Below, in pieces: positions 6,934 through 13,623 of a stretch of DNA of 30,873 nucleotides. The notes under the pieces were generated by a model, which saw nothing but the letters and a program-made list of their open reading frames with translations, had not been told where the DNA came from and ran no database searches. The position numbers were made by a program, and so were the translations under genes. Each line of letters starts with the position of its first letter. Position 1 is the first letter of the stretch. Origin of the DNA: VRUE01 sp040508545 (lineage in GTDB: Bacteria > Actinomycetota > Thermoleophilia > Solirubrobacterales > 70-9); NCBI GenBank assembly GCA_040508545.1, contig JBEVMR010000095.1, positions 1 to 30,873 of the forward strand. The letters run 5' to 3'.

Positions 6934-9051
6934 GTGAGGCTGACTCGGGTGCGGCAGTACGATTGCCCGATCGACGATCCGGCCCTCTACTTCAATCGCG
7001 AGCTCTCCTGGCTCGACTTCAACCAGCGCGTACTCGAACTGGCTGAGGATCCGCAGGTGCCGCTGCTAGAGCGGGTCAGGTTCTGCTCGATCTACGCCTC
7101 CAACCTGGACGAGTTCTTCATGGTCCGCGTCGCCGGCCTCTTCGACCAGCTCGACGCGGGCATCGACGCTCGCGGTCCCGACGGCCTCGGCTCGAGCCAG
7201 CAGATCGACGCGATCCAGGCCCGGGTGCTGGAGCTCGACACGCGCCTGCACGCCTGCTTCGACGGCATCCTGCGCCCGGCCCTGGACGAGCAGGGGATCC
7301 GGATGATCTCGCTGGAGACGGCGAGCGAGCAGGAGCGGCGCGAAATCGACACCCGCTTCCACGAGCAGGTCTTCCCGGCGCTGACGCCGTTGGTGATCGG
7401 GCTCGGCCGGCCCTTCCCGTACATCTCCAACCTCTCGCTCAGCCTCGGCGTGCTGCTGCGCGACCCCGACAGCGGCACCGAGATCATCGCCCGCGTCAAG
7501 GTGCCGAAGGAGCTGCTGGGCCGCTTCCTGCGGGTCGGCGAGCGCAATGAGGTCTTCGTGCCGCTGGAGGAGGCGATCGCCGCCAACCTCGACGCGCTCT
7601 TCCCCGGCGCCGAGGTGGTCGACCACGGCTACTTCCGCGTCACCCGCGACGCCGACTTCACGATCTCCGACGAGGCCGACGACCTGCTGCAGGCGGTCCA
7701 GGACGAGCTGCGCCGCCGTCGCTTCGGCGAGGTCGTGAGGCTCGAGGTCGCGGCGGGGATGAACACGAAGCTGCGCGCCCAGCTGGTCGACGCCCTGCGG
7801 CTCGAAGACCGCGAGGTCTACGACATTGACGGGCTGATCGATCTTGCCGACCTCGGCAACGTCGTCGACGTCCCCGGCCACCCGGAGCTGCGCTACGAGC
7901 CCTGGACGCCCGTCACCCAGCCGCGCCTGCAGGGGGAGGACGACAAGCAGGTGGACATGTTCGCCGCGATTCGCCAGGGCGACATCCTCGTCCACCACCC
8001 CTACGACTCCTTCCCCAGCTCGGTCGAGCGCTTCGTCGTCCAGGCGGTCGCCGACCCCGACGTGCTGGCGATCAAGCAGACGGTGTACCGCACCAGCGAC
8101 GACTCGCCGCTGGTGCCGGCGCTGATCCGCGCCTCCGAACGCGGCAAGCAGGCGGTCTGCATGGTCGAGCTGAAAGCTCGCTTCGACGAGGAGGCGAACA
8201 TCCACTGGGCGAAGTCGATGGAGGAGGCCGGCGTCCACGTCGTCTACGGCATCCCGGGGCTGAAGACGCACGTCAAGGCGATCCTCGTCGCCCGCCGCGA
8301 GGGCGACCGGGTGCGCGAGTACGTCCACATCGGCACCGGCAACTACAACCCGACGACCGCTCGCCTCTATACGGACCTGGGGCTGTTCACGGCGGATTCC
8401 GAGATCGGCGCCGACGTCGCCGAGATGTTCAACTTCCTCACCGGCTACGGCCGCCCCGCCGAGTACCGCAAGGTGCTGGTCTCACCGACGACGATGCGCA
8501 GCCGCCTCGTCGAGGAGATCGAGGCGACGGTCGCCGCGCACCGGGCCGGGGAGGAAGCCCGGATCGCGCTGAAGATGAACGCCCTGGTCGACGCTGGCTG
8601 CATCCAGGCCCTCTACGAGGCGTCGCAGGCCGGGGTCCCGGTGGATCTCAACGTGCGCGGCGTCTGCTGCCTGCGGCCGGGCGTGCCGGGCGTCTCGGAG
8701 AACATCCGCGTGGTCTCGATCGTCGGCCGCTTCCTCGAGCACTCGCGCATCTACGCCTTCCAGCGCGGCGAGGAGACCCGCGTGCTCACGGGCTCGGCCG
8801 ACCTGATGCCGCGCAACCTCGACAGCCGGGTCGAGCTGGTCGCCCCGATCGAGGACGAGGCCCTCAAAGCGGAGCTGCTCGACGTGCTCCAGCGCTGCTT
8901 CGCCGACAACGCGAACGCCTGGGAGCTCGACACGGACGGTCTGTGGACGAGGCTCACCGCGCCCGAGGGAGAGCGGCGCAACGTCCAGGAGGAGCTCCGC
9001 GAGCGGCACCGGTCCCGGGCCGCCGAGCACCTCGCGGCGGCCGCCAGCTGA
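6934..9051 (+). CDS. ppk: Polyphosphate kinase 1
   Basis: The enzyme makes polyphosphate from ATP, reversibly, through a phosphohistidine intermediate. It has 705 residues, typical of PPK1. The N-terminus shows YFNRELSWLDFNQRVLELA and the NLDEFFMVRVAGL block. The expected phosphorylated histidine is H465 in HIGTGNYNP, and the second conserved histidine is H603 in LEHSRIYAF. The GTG start at 6934 is five bases after the stop of the PHP/GT gene, with GAGG overlapping that stop, so the two genes are almost certainly one transcript. The pairing with ppx upstream and phosphate transport on both sides fits a phosphate-storage island. Confidence 0.97.
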   Translation: MRLTRVRQYDCPIDDPALYFNRELSWLDFNQRVLELAEDPQVPLLERVRFCSIYASNLDEFFMVRVAGLFDQLDAGIDARGPDGLGSSQQIDAIQARVLELDTRLHACFDGILRPALDEQGIRMISLETASEQERREIDTRFHEQVFPALTPLVIGLGRPFPYISNLSLSLGVLLRDPDSGTEIIARVKVPKELLGRFLRVGERNEVFVPLEEAIAANLDALFPGAEVVDHGYFRVTRDADFTISDEADDLLQAVQDELRRRRFGEVVRLEVAAGMNTKLRAQLVDALRLEDREVYDIDGLIDLADLGNVVDVPGHPELRYEPWTPVTQPRLQGEDDKQVDMFAAIRQGDILVHHPYDSFPSSVERFVVQAVADPDVLAIKQTVYRTSDDSPLVPALIRASERGKQAVCMVELKARFDEEANIHWAKSMEEAGVHVVYGIPGLKTHVKAILVARREGDRVREYVHIGTGNYNPTTARLYTDLGLFTADSEIGADVAEMFNFLTGYGRPAEYRKVLVSPTTMRSRLVEEIEATVAAHRAGEEARIALKMNALVDAGCIQALYEASQAGVPVDLNVRGVCCLRPGVPGVSENIRVVSIVGRFLEHSRIYAFQRGEETRVLTGSADLMPRNLDSRVELVAPIEDEALKAELLDVLQRCFADNANAWELDTDGLWTRLTAPEGERRNVQEELRERHRSRAAEHLAAAAS

Positions 9052-9076
9052 GCGTTGCCGGGCCGGGGCCAATCAA

Positions 9077-9082
9077 TAGGAT
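9077..9082 (+). promoter_or_regulatory. Possible -10 hexamer before the DUF47 gene
   Basis: TAGGAT ends 6 nt before GTG 9089, the spacing expected for a leaderless actinobacterial transcript. The same bases (AGGATGAG) could instead be a ribosome site, so the reading is ambiguous. Confidence 0.3.
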
Positions 9083-9088
9083 GAGAAT

Positions 9089-9709
9089 GTGATTCGCCTC
9101 TCCCTTCTGCCGCGTGACAGCGCCTTTTTCGACCTCTTCATCGAGGCCGGCCAGAACACCGTCCACGCGGCCCGTCTGCTCGACGAGATGATGGGAACCT
9201 GGCCCGACGGCGGTGATCTGCCGCGGGAGATCCTCAAGGCCGAGCAGGAGGGCGACCGGATCACCCACGACATCATCAAGAAGCTCAACACGACCTTCGT
9301 CACCCCGATCGACCGCGAGGACATCTACGGCCTGGCGACGCAGATGGACGACATCGTCGACTACACCGAGGAAGCCGCCGACCTGCTCGGCCTCTACCAG
9401 ATCGAAGCGCCGATGGCGCAGGCGCAGGCGTTGACCAAAGTGCTGGTGGGCGCCTGTGGGCAGCTCGCCGAGGGGCTCGAGCACTTGCGCGAGCTGAAGG
9501 GGCTCGATCGCTACTGGATCGAGATCCACCGGCTCGAGAACGAGGGCGACCGGATCTCCCGCGACGCGGTCGCCTCGCTCTTCTCCAACGGGATCGACCC
9601 GATGGTGGTGATCCGCTGGAAGGACATGTTCGCGGTGCTCGAGAACGCGATCGACGCGACCGAGACCGCCGCCCAGATACTCGAGGGGATCGTCATCAAG
9701 AACTCATGA
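9089..9709 (+). CDS. DUF47 family protein, PhoU-like partner of Pit transporter
   Basis: The 206-residue all-helical protein belongs to the DUF47/PhoU_div family (Pit accessory protein). Members are regularly encoded directly before a Pit-type transporter and are thought to control it. The sequence opens with the typical FFDLFIEAGQN segment. It then shows EQEGDRITHDIIKKLN and, in the second half, ENEGDRISRDAVASLF, the internal repeat that gives PhoU-like proteins their two three-helix bundles. GTG 9089 is the start. The pit gene follows after a 146-nt gap filled by a large inverted repeat, so the two may be separately adjusted. Confidence 0.88.
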   Translation: MIRLSLLPRDSAFFDLFIEAGQNTVHAARLLDEMMGTWPDGGDLPREILKAEQEGDRITHDIIKKLNTTFVTPIDREDIYGLATQMDDIVDYTEEAADLLGLYQIEAPMAQAQALTKVLVGACGQLAEGLEHLRELKGLDRYWIEIHRLENEGDRISRDAVASLFSNGIDPMVVIRWKDMFAVLENAIDATETAAQILEGIVIKNS

Positions 9710-9710
9710 C

Positions 9711-9838
9711 CTCTCGCCGGAAATGACGGCTCCAGATCGCCGCCATACGGCGTCCTCAGTCGCCCGAATAGCGCCGCTATTCGGGCTCCCTGCGTCCTTG
9801 TCTGGCGACGCCTGGCCCTCGTCATTTCGCGACGAGAG
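9711..9838. repeat. 128-nt imperfect inverted repeat between DUF47 and pit genes
   Basis: The arms 9711-9772 and 9776-9838 are imperfect reverse complements around a 3-nt loop. Matching blocks from outside inward are CTCTCG, GAAATGACG, CCAG, TCGCC and, next to the loop, an 11-bp perfect stem GCCCGAATAGC/GCTATTCGGGC (9762-9772/9776-9786). It begins one base after the DUF47 stop and ends 17 nt before the pit start. It could be a structured 5' leader of pit mRNA, an attenuator, or a MITE-like insertion with AAATGACG ends. Confidence 0.75.
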
Positions 9839-9855
9839 ACGCGGGAACATTCACC

Positions 9856-10953
9856 ATGGACTCTGATCTCATTCTCGTAATAGTCGTCGGCACCGCGCTG
9901 GCGTTCGACTTCACCAACGGCTTCCACGACACCGCCAACGTCGTCGCCACCTCGATCTCGACTGGGGCGGCGCGGCCGCAGGTTGCGATCGCGATGGCCT
10001 CGCTGCTCAACTTCGTCGGCGCCTTCATCTCCATATCCGTCGCGGCGACGGTAGCCAACGACGTCGTCGACGCCGCCGTGATCACGCCCACGATCGTCTT
10101 CGCCGGGCTGATCGGCGCGATCGCCTGGAACCTGATCACTTGGTGGTTCGGGTTGCCTTCGAGCTCCTCGCACGCGCTGATCGGCGGCGTGGTCGGCTCC
10201 GCCGTGGCGGCGGTCGGCTTCGACGCCGTGCTGGCCGAAGGCCTGGTCGGCAAAGTGCTGGTTCCCGCCGTGGTTGCGCCGGTCGTCGCCTTCCTGGTCG
10301 CCGGGCTCGGCATCGGGATCGCCTACCGGGTGGTCGGCCGCCAGCGCCCTGGCCCGGTCACACGTGGCTTCCGCTACGGCCAGATCGTCTCCGGCGGGCT
10401 GCTGGCGCTCGCCCACGGCACCAACGACGCGCAGAAGACGATGGGCATCATCACCCTGGCCCTGATCGCCAACGGCACGCTCGGCGCCGGCGCCGACCCG
10501 CCGTTTTGGGTGATCGCCTCGGCGGCCACCGCGATCGCGCTCGGCACCTACTTCGGCGGCTGGCGGATCATCCGCACGACCGGCAGCCGCATCATCAAGA
10601 TGGACGCCGCGCAGGGCTTCTCCGCCCAGTCCTCCGGCGCCGCGGTGATCCTCGCCTCGACCCACTTCGGTTTCCCGCTCTCGACCACGCACGTGATCAA
10701 CGGCGGCGTGATGGGCTCCGGCGCCGCCAAGCGGATCTCCGCCGTGCGCTGGGGAGTGGCGGGCAACATCTTCATGGCCTGGCTGCTGACCTTGCCCGCG
10801 GCGGCGGCGATCGGGGCGGCCGTGTATGGCGTCACGCATATCTTCGGCGGCGGCGCGCTGGGGCCGGTCCTGGTCACCCTGATGGCACTCGCCCTGATCG
10901 CCGCGATCTTCTTCCGGCGCGCCCAGCAGGGGTCGCCGGTCCCGGCGGCTTGA
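9856..10953 (+). CDS. pit: Inorganic phosphate permease, Pit family
   Basis: This is a low-affinity phosphate (or metal-phosphate) carrier driven by ion gradient, located in the cytoplasmic membrane. The 365-residue protein shows both copies of the family signature. FDFTNGFHDTANVVATSIS lies near the N-terminus and ALAHGTNDAQKTMGII in the second half. The duplicated SSSHALIGGVVGS and LSTTHVINGGVMGS motifs are also present, along with about ten hydrophobic helices. The ATG at 9856 has only a weak ribosome site (CGGGAAC), and the gap before it is folded into a large hairpin, so expression may be controlled in the leader. A tiny membrane-protein gene follows within 33 bases. Confidence 0.94.
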   Translation: MDSDLILVIVVGTALAFDFTNGFHDTANVVATSISTGAARPQVAIAMASLLNFVGAFISISVAATVANDVVDAAVITPTIVFAGLIGAIAWNLITWWFGLPSSSSHALIGGVVGSAVAAVGFDAVLAEGLVGKVLVPAVVAPVVAFLVAGLGIGIAYRVVGRQRPGPVTRGFRYGQIVSGGLLALAHGTNDAQKTMGIITLALIANGTLGAGADPPFWVIASAATAIALGTYFGGWRIIRTTGSRIIKMDAAQGFSAQSSGAAVILASTHFGFPLSTTHVINGGVMGSGAAKRISAVRWGVAGNIFMAWLLTLPAAAAIGAAVYGVTHIFGGGALGPVLVTLMALALIAAIFFRRAQQGSPVPAA

Positions 10954-10985
10954 CCTTGGCGACCCTCGTCCATACCGGGGACCTG

Positions 10986-11192
10986 GTGAAGACGGTGGTC
11001 GCTTCGCTGGTCGCCGGCGTCGGCATCACCTTCGTCTTCTCGGCGGCGATCTGGGGCGGCGCCCGCTTCGCCGATCTCAGCCGCAGCGGCCGGCCCTTGG
11101 CGGCCGGGGCCGCCGCGGCGCTGGGGGGGCTGGCGCTGGCCTCGACCCTGGCCGCGGTCGTGATCGGCATCGTCGTGATGATGAGCAAGTGA
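10986..11192 (+). CDS. Small two-helix membrane protein, unknown function
   Basis: I do not recognise a family. From GTG 10986 the product is 68 residues: a hydrophobic helix at about 3-24, a short basic loop (FADLSRSGRP), and a second Ala/Leu/Val-rich helix at about 38-65. The GTG is preceded by GGGGAC at good spacing. A TTG at 10956 would add ten residues and lies only 2 nt after the pit stop. The closeness to pit suggests the same transcript and perhaps a role beside the transporter, but nothing in the sequence proves it. Codon use matches its neighbours, and the open frame with two clean helices makes a real gene likely. Confidence 0.6.
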   Translation: MKTVVASLVAGVGITFVFSAAIWGGARFADLSRSGRPLAAGAAAALGGLALASTLAAVVIGIVVMMSK

Positions 11193-11199
11193 CTGGCCG

Positions 11200-11205
11200 T
11201 ACAAT
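11200..11205 (+). promoter_or_regulatory. Candidate -10 element TACAAT
   Basis: TACAAT is followed by 7 nt and then GTG 11213. This is a near-consensus -10 at the spacing of a leaderless transcript, and it favours 11213 over the upstream GTG 11189 as the start of the next gene. Confidence 0.45.
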
Positions 11206-11212
11206 TTTCTCC

Positions 11213-11563
11213 GTGCGGGCCCTGCGCAACGTCGCGATCGTGATGCTGCTTGCCGTGGTGGTGGCTTTCGTCCCTGCCGGCGGTAACGCGGCGGACACGA
11301 TCTTGACCGCGATCACGATGGGCTTCCTGGCCGCGATCGCCTGGTCCCTGTATGTGCTGAGTCGTCAGCAGCAGCTGACCCTTGCGACCCTGAGCGATGG
11401 CCGCCGCGCGATTCTCTATGCCGCCCTGGGCTTGCTCGCGCTGCTGATCGCCGGCAGCGACGAGATGTTCGCGAGCGGCGGCGGCACCCTCGCCTGGATC
11501 CTCCTGCTCGGCGCCTCGGTGGCGGCGATCTGGCGGGTCTGGACCGAGGCGAACACGTACTGA
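11213..11563 (+). CDS. Hypothetical membrane protein
   Basis: No family was recognised. From GTG 11213 the product has 116 residues and about four hydrophobic helices: VAIVMLLAVVVAFVPAG, TILTAITMGFLAAIAWSLYV, AILYAALGLLALLIAG and LAWILLLGASVAAIW. A short polar stretch (SRQQQLTLATLSDGRR) lies in the middle. An in-frame GTG at 11189 overlaps the previous stop as GTGA and would add eight residues. It would give translational coupling, whereas the TACAAT hexamer supports an independent start at 11213. It lies between the phosphate island and the pilus-like group and could belong to either. Confidence 0.6.
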   Translation: MRALRNVAIVMLLAVVVAFVPAGGNAADTILTAITMGFLAAIAWSLYVLSRQQQLTLATLSDGRRAILYAALGLLALLIAGSDEMFASGGGTLAWILLLGASVAAIWRVWTEANTY

Positions 11564-11590
11564 GCGTTCGTCTCTAGGGCGGCGCGGAGT

Positions 11591-11651
11591 CGTCACGGAA
11601 CTTTTCGTTTGAGCGCGCCATCCGTGCGCTGCGGCCTGGAACGGTCACCGC
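11591..11651 (+). promoter_or_regulatory. Shared 61-nt leader, copy A
   Basis: The 61 bases before GTG 11652 align without gaps to the 61 bases before ATG 13624, with about 44 identical positions. The blocks are CGTCAC, a T-rich patch, the identical GAGCGCGCCA and then YCCGYGCG. GCGCG and CGTGC around CCATC can form a small stem-loop. No Shine-Dalgarno site is seen. Confidence 0.6.
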
Positions 11652-12005
11652 GTGTCGCGCCAGGCCGCCAGCAGCGTTCGCAGGGAGGACGGGACCGCGT
11701 CGGTCGAGATGGTTGCCGTGACCCCGTTCCTGCTGTTGGCGGTCCTGGTGGCGGCGCAGATCGGCCTTGCCGGGCAGGCGCTCTGGTCGGCCGGGGTTGC
11801 GGCTCGGGCAGGAGCACGTGCGGCTCTGGTCGGAGGTGACGCCGCTGTAGCGGCACGGCGCGCGCTGCCGGCGTCGATGCGAGATGGGGCGGAGGTGAGC
11901 GACGGCGACGGGGTCTCGGTCCGGGTCGGCGTGCCGAGGCTGCTGCCGGCGATGCCGGGGCTGACGGTTGGCGCGAGCGCCGCGCTGGGGCCGGACGGTG
12001 GGTAG
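11652..12005 (+). CDS. TadE-like pilus-assembly family protein
   Basis: TadE-like proteins are pseudopilins or minor components of Tad/Flp secretion and pilus systems. The 117-residue product has a short basic N-terminus, then the class signature GTASVEMVAVTPFLLL with glutamate E19 just before the single membrane helix (about 21-43), and a small Ala-rich extracytoplasmic part. This matches the TadE architecture (GxxxVE followed by a helix). GTG 11652 is the start, and no ribosome site is visible behind the shared leader. The stop overlaps the GTG start of a second TadE-like gene. No TadA ATPase, prepilin peptidase or secretin is present in the window, so the rest of the system must lie elsewhere if it exists. 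Confidence 0.75.
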   Translation: MSRQAASSVRREDGTASVEMVAVTPFLLLAVLVAAQIGLAGQALWSAGVAARAGARAALVGGDAAVAARRALPASMRDGAEVSDGDGVSVRVGVPRLLPAMPGLTVGASAALGPDGG

Positions 12006-12327
12006 GGAGGTAGGGCAGAGCACGGTGGAGCTGGTCGCTGCTCTGCCGGCGCTTCTCCTGGCGAGTCTGCTGGCCCTGCAGCTGCTCGCAACCGGCTACG
12101 CCCTGACCCTCGCCGACGGTGCTGCCGAGGCGGGCGCGCTGGCGCTGGCGGCGGGCCGGCCGGCACCTGTCGCCGCGCGCGATGCGCTGCCGGGCTGGGC
12201 CGAGGACGAGGTCGAGGTATCGATCCGGGGCGGACAGGTGACCGTGCGCCTGCGGCCGCCGTCGCCGCTGCCGGCGATTGCCGACCGCCTCACAGTCAGC
12301 TCCTCGGCGGCGGTGAGGCCGAAGTGA
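11998..12327 (+). CDS. Second TadE-like protein
   Basis: This 109-residue protein repeats the layout of its neighbour. VGREVGQSTVELVAALPALLL gives the TadE signature, with E11 at the mouth of a membrane helix at about residues 12-38. An Ala-rich stretch and a small C-terminal beta-rich part (VEVSIRGGQVTVRLRP) follow. The frame is open back to 11968, but GTG 11998 is preferred. It is preceded by GGGGCCGG, overlaps the previous gene's stop, and gives the expected short N-terminus. The stop codon TGA overlaps GTG 12324 of the next gene as GTGA. Two tandem TadE-like genes suggest a heteromeric pair. Confidence 0.72.
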   Translation: MGREVGQSTVELVAALPALLLASLLALQLLATGYALTLADGAAEAGALALAAGRPAPVAARDALPGWAEDEVEVSIRGGQVTVRLRPPSPLPAIADRLTVSSSAAVRPK

Positions 12328-13046
12328 CGGTGAGATCCATCACGAGCAGCCGGCTGATCTCCGGCGGGCGCGGACCGGTCGTCATGGTCACGGCGGTCGG
12401 CGCCGCGAGCGGCGCGAGGGCCGCCGCCGCGGCGATCGCCTGCGCCGCCTCCGAGCCGGATCGCGCCGCACTGCTGCTCGATCTCGACGAGGGCCGGCCG
12501 CCGCGTCCCTCGCCGATCGCGACCGCAGGCGCTCGGGCGCTCGAGGAGCGACTCAACGCTCATCTGCCGGATGCCCGGGCCGTTTCCCGCGGGCAAATCT
12601 GTCAGCTGCCTCTGCCGCCGGATCCGCGGGGAATCAAACAGATCGCATCGGCGCTGCCGCTCGTGCGCGAGTCGGCGGGCATCGTCCACTTGCCGCCCTC
12701 GCTTCTGCGGCCGGCGCTCGAAGAGCCACGCATCCACGCCACGGCCGTGCTGCTCCGGGCGGATCTGACGGAGTCCCGTGCCCTGGCCGCCCTGGCCGTC
12801 CGCGACTTGATGATCCAAGGACTGCGGGTCGCCGTGCTCAAGCAACCACTCGGATGGCTCGCTGCCCGCGCTGCCCTGCTTGGCGCGATCCCAGCGGGAG
12901 TCGAGGTTCCTCCGAATCGGGTGCTTCAGCGGCTCCTCAATCCTGAAGACAATAAGTTGCGCAATTGCTACCCTGAGGGAGATGGATCGGAAGATGATCG
13001 AGAAGAAAACGCGCGCCCCGCGCCGTCAATTCATTCCCCGAGATGA
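12324..13046 (+). CDS. MinD/CpaE-like protein with degenerate P-loop
   Basis: The product resembles the SIMIBI-class ATPases of Tad loci (CpaE/TadZ) but lacks the deviant Walker A lysines. Where KGGxGKT is expected the protein reads TAVGAASGARAAAAA (residues 23-37), followed by the strand AALLLDLDEG (48-57) that in relatives carries the Walker A' aspartate. It may therefore be a non-hydrolysing localisation or scaffold factor; that is inference. It starts by GTGA overlap with the second TadE-like gene. The last 22 codons (12982-13046) overlap the antitoxin gene in another frame and read as a polar tail (EDDREENARPAPS). The original C-terminus was thus probably lost when the toxin-antitoxin pair arrived. 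Confidence 0.55.
   Translation: MTVRSITSSRLISGGRGPVVMVTAVGAASGARAAAAAIACAASEPDRAALLLDLDEGRPPRPSPIATAGARALEERLNAHLPDARAVSRGQICQLPLPPDPRGIKQIASALPLVRESAGIVHLPPSLLRPALEEPRIHATAVLLRADLTESRALAALAVRDLMIQGLRVAVLKQPLGWLAARAALLGAIPAGVEVPPNRVLQRLLNPEDNKLRNCYPEGDGSEDDREENARPAPSIHSPR
12953..12968 (+). promoter_or_regulatory. Candidate promoter/operator of first VapBC module
   Basis: A TAAGTT hexamer (12953-12958) overlaps the palindrome TTGCGCAA (12957-12964), with GCAATTGC (12961-12968) beside it. GAGGGA and ATG 12982 follow. This layout suits autorepression by the antitoxin, but it rests on short motifs only. Confidence 0.35.
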
Positions 13047-13200
13047 GCTCCTCGCTGCATTCGAGGACGCTCCGGTCATCGACCTCGAGGAGCTCCGAGC
13101 TGACCTTGACGCCGTTGCCGATCCCAGCGCCTGGGGCTGGGACGATTGGCAGGCGTGGGCTGATCGACACCTCGGTGGCGATAGCCCTGGGGACGGTTGA
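12982..13200 (+). CDS. Antitoxin of a VapBC-type module
   Basis: The small 72-residue protein lies directly before and overlapping a PIN-domain toxin, which is the basis for the call. ATG 12982 follows GAGGGA at ideal spacing. The frame extends upstream but that part has no start with a ribosome site. The N-terminal half is basic (DRKMIEKKTRAPRRQF). The middle is acidic (DAPVIDLEELRADLDAVADP), a composition typical of toxin-neutralising tails, and the end is Trp-rich (WGWDDWQAWADRHL). I cannot assign the DNA-binding fold; AbrB, Phd and RHH are all possible. It overlaps the 3' end of the MinD-like gene upstream and the toxin frame downstream. Confidence 0.65.
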   Translation: MDRKMIEKKTRAPRRQFIPRDELLAAFEDAPVIDLEELRADLDAVADPSAWGWDDWQAWADRHLGGDSPGDG

Positions 13201-13549
13201 TCGAGAAAGCCTCCCGGAAATGGTGGCGGTGTCGGCTCTGACGTTTGCCGAGCTGGTTGGCGGTTTGCACGTAGTCGAGCAAGGCGTGACGCGTATGCGG
13301 CGTGAGCGGCACCTTCGGTACGTGCAGGCCAGCGTCGAGCCATTGGACTTCGATCTTTGCTGCGCCCGCGCATTCGGTCCGGTCTACGAGGCGACCGCCC
13401 GTACCGGCCGTAAGCCTCGAGGCGCTCGGGCGGTCGATTTGATGATTGCCGCAACGGCGCTCGCCCACAGGTTGCCGTTTTACACGCTGAATGCCAAGGA
13501 TCTCCGTGGTCTCGAGCAGCTGATCGAGATAGTCGACGTCGGCGTGTGA
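13106..13549 (+). CDS. PIN-domain ribonuclease toxin, VapC family (start uncertain)
   Basis: VapC toxins cut RNA, often tRNA or rRNA, with a metal bound by four acidic residues. All are visible here: Asp in GLIDTSVAI, Glu in ALTFAEL, Asp in RAVDLMIAATA and Asp in LNAKDLRGL. The problem is the start. The PIN core begins near base 13160, yet the only in-frame starts before it are TTG 13106, TTG 13115, ATG 13043 and a rare ATT at 13145. Any choice overlaps the antitoxin by 56 nt or more. TTG 13106 is given as a compromise behind GAGGAG. The body from GLIDTSV to the stop is intact, so the gene is probably functional. Confidence 0.75.
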   Translation: MTPLPIPAPGAGTIGRRGLIDTSVAIALGTVDRESLPEMVAVSALTFAELVGGLHVVEQGVTRMRRERHLRYVQASVEPLDFDLCCARAFGPVYEATARTGRKPRGARAVDLMIAATALAHRLPFYTLNAKDLRGLEQLIEIVDVGV

Positions 13550-13562
13550 TTCGCCCGCGGCT

Positions 13563-13623
13563 CGTCACACAGATTTTTGTCTGAGCGCGCCACCCGCGCG
13601 TTCGGCCTCGGCAGGGTCGCCGC
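13563..13623 (+). promoter_or_regulatory. Shared 61-nt leader, copy B
   Basis: This copy immediately precedes ATG 13624. It matches copy A at 11591-11651 without gaps, with the identical block GAGCGCGCCA at the same distance (41 nt) from the start codon. GCGCG/CGCGC can form a five-pair stem where copy A has one G-T pair instead of G-C, so pairing is kept. Confidence 0.6.

Noticed and set aside
9511..10839. 442-codon minus-strand open frame opposite pit
   Set aside because: It is an Asp/Gly/Arg/His-rich shadow of pit and the inverted repeat, with no recognisable domain.
10140..10955. N-terminal part of a 350-codon plus-strand frame ending at 11192
   Set aside because: This part is an Arg-rich shadow of pit. 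Only the last 68-78 codons encode plausible membrane helices.
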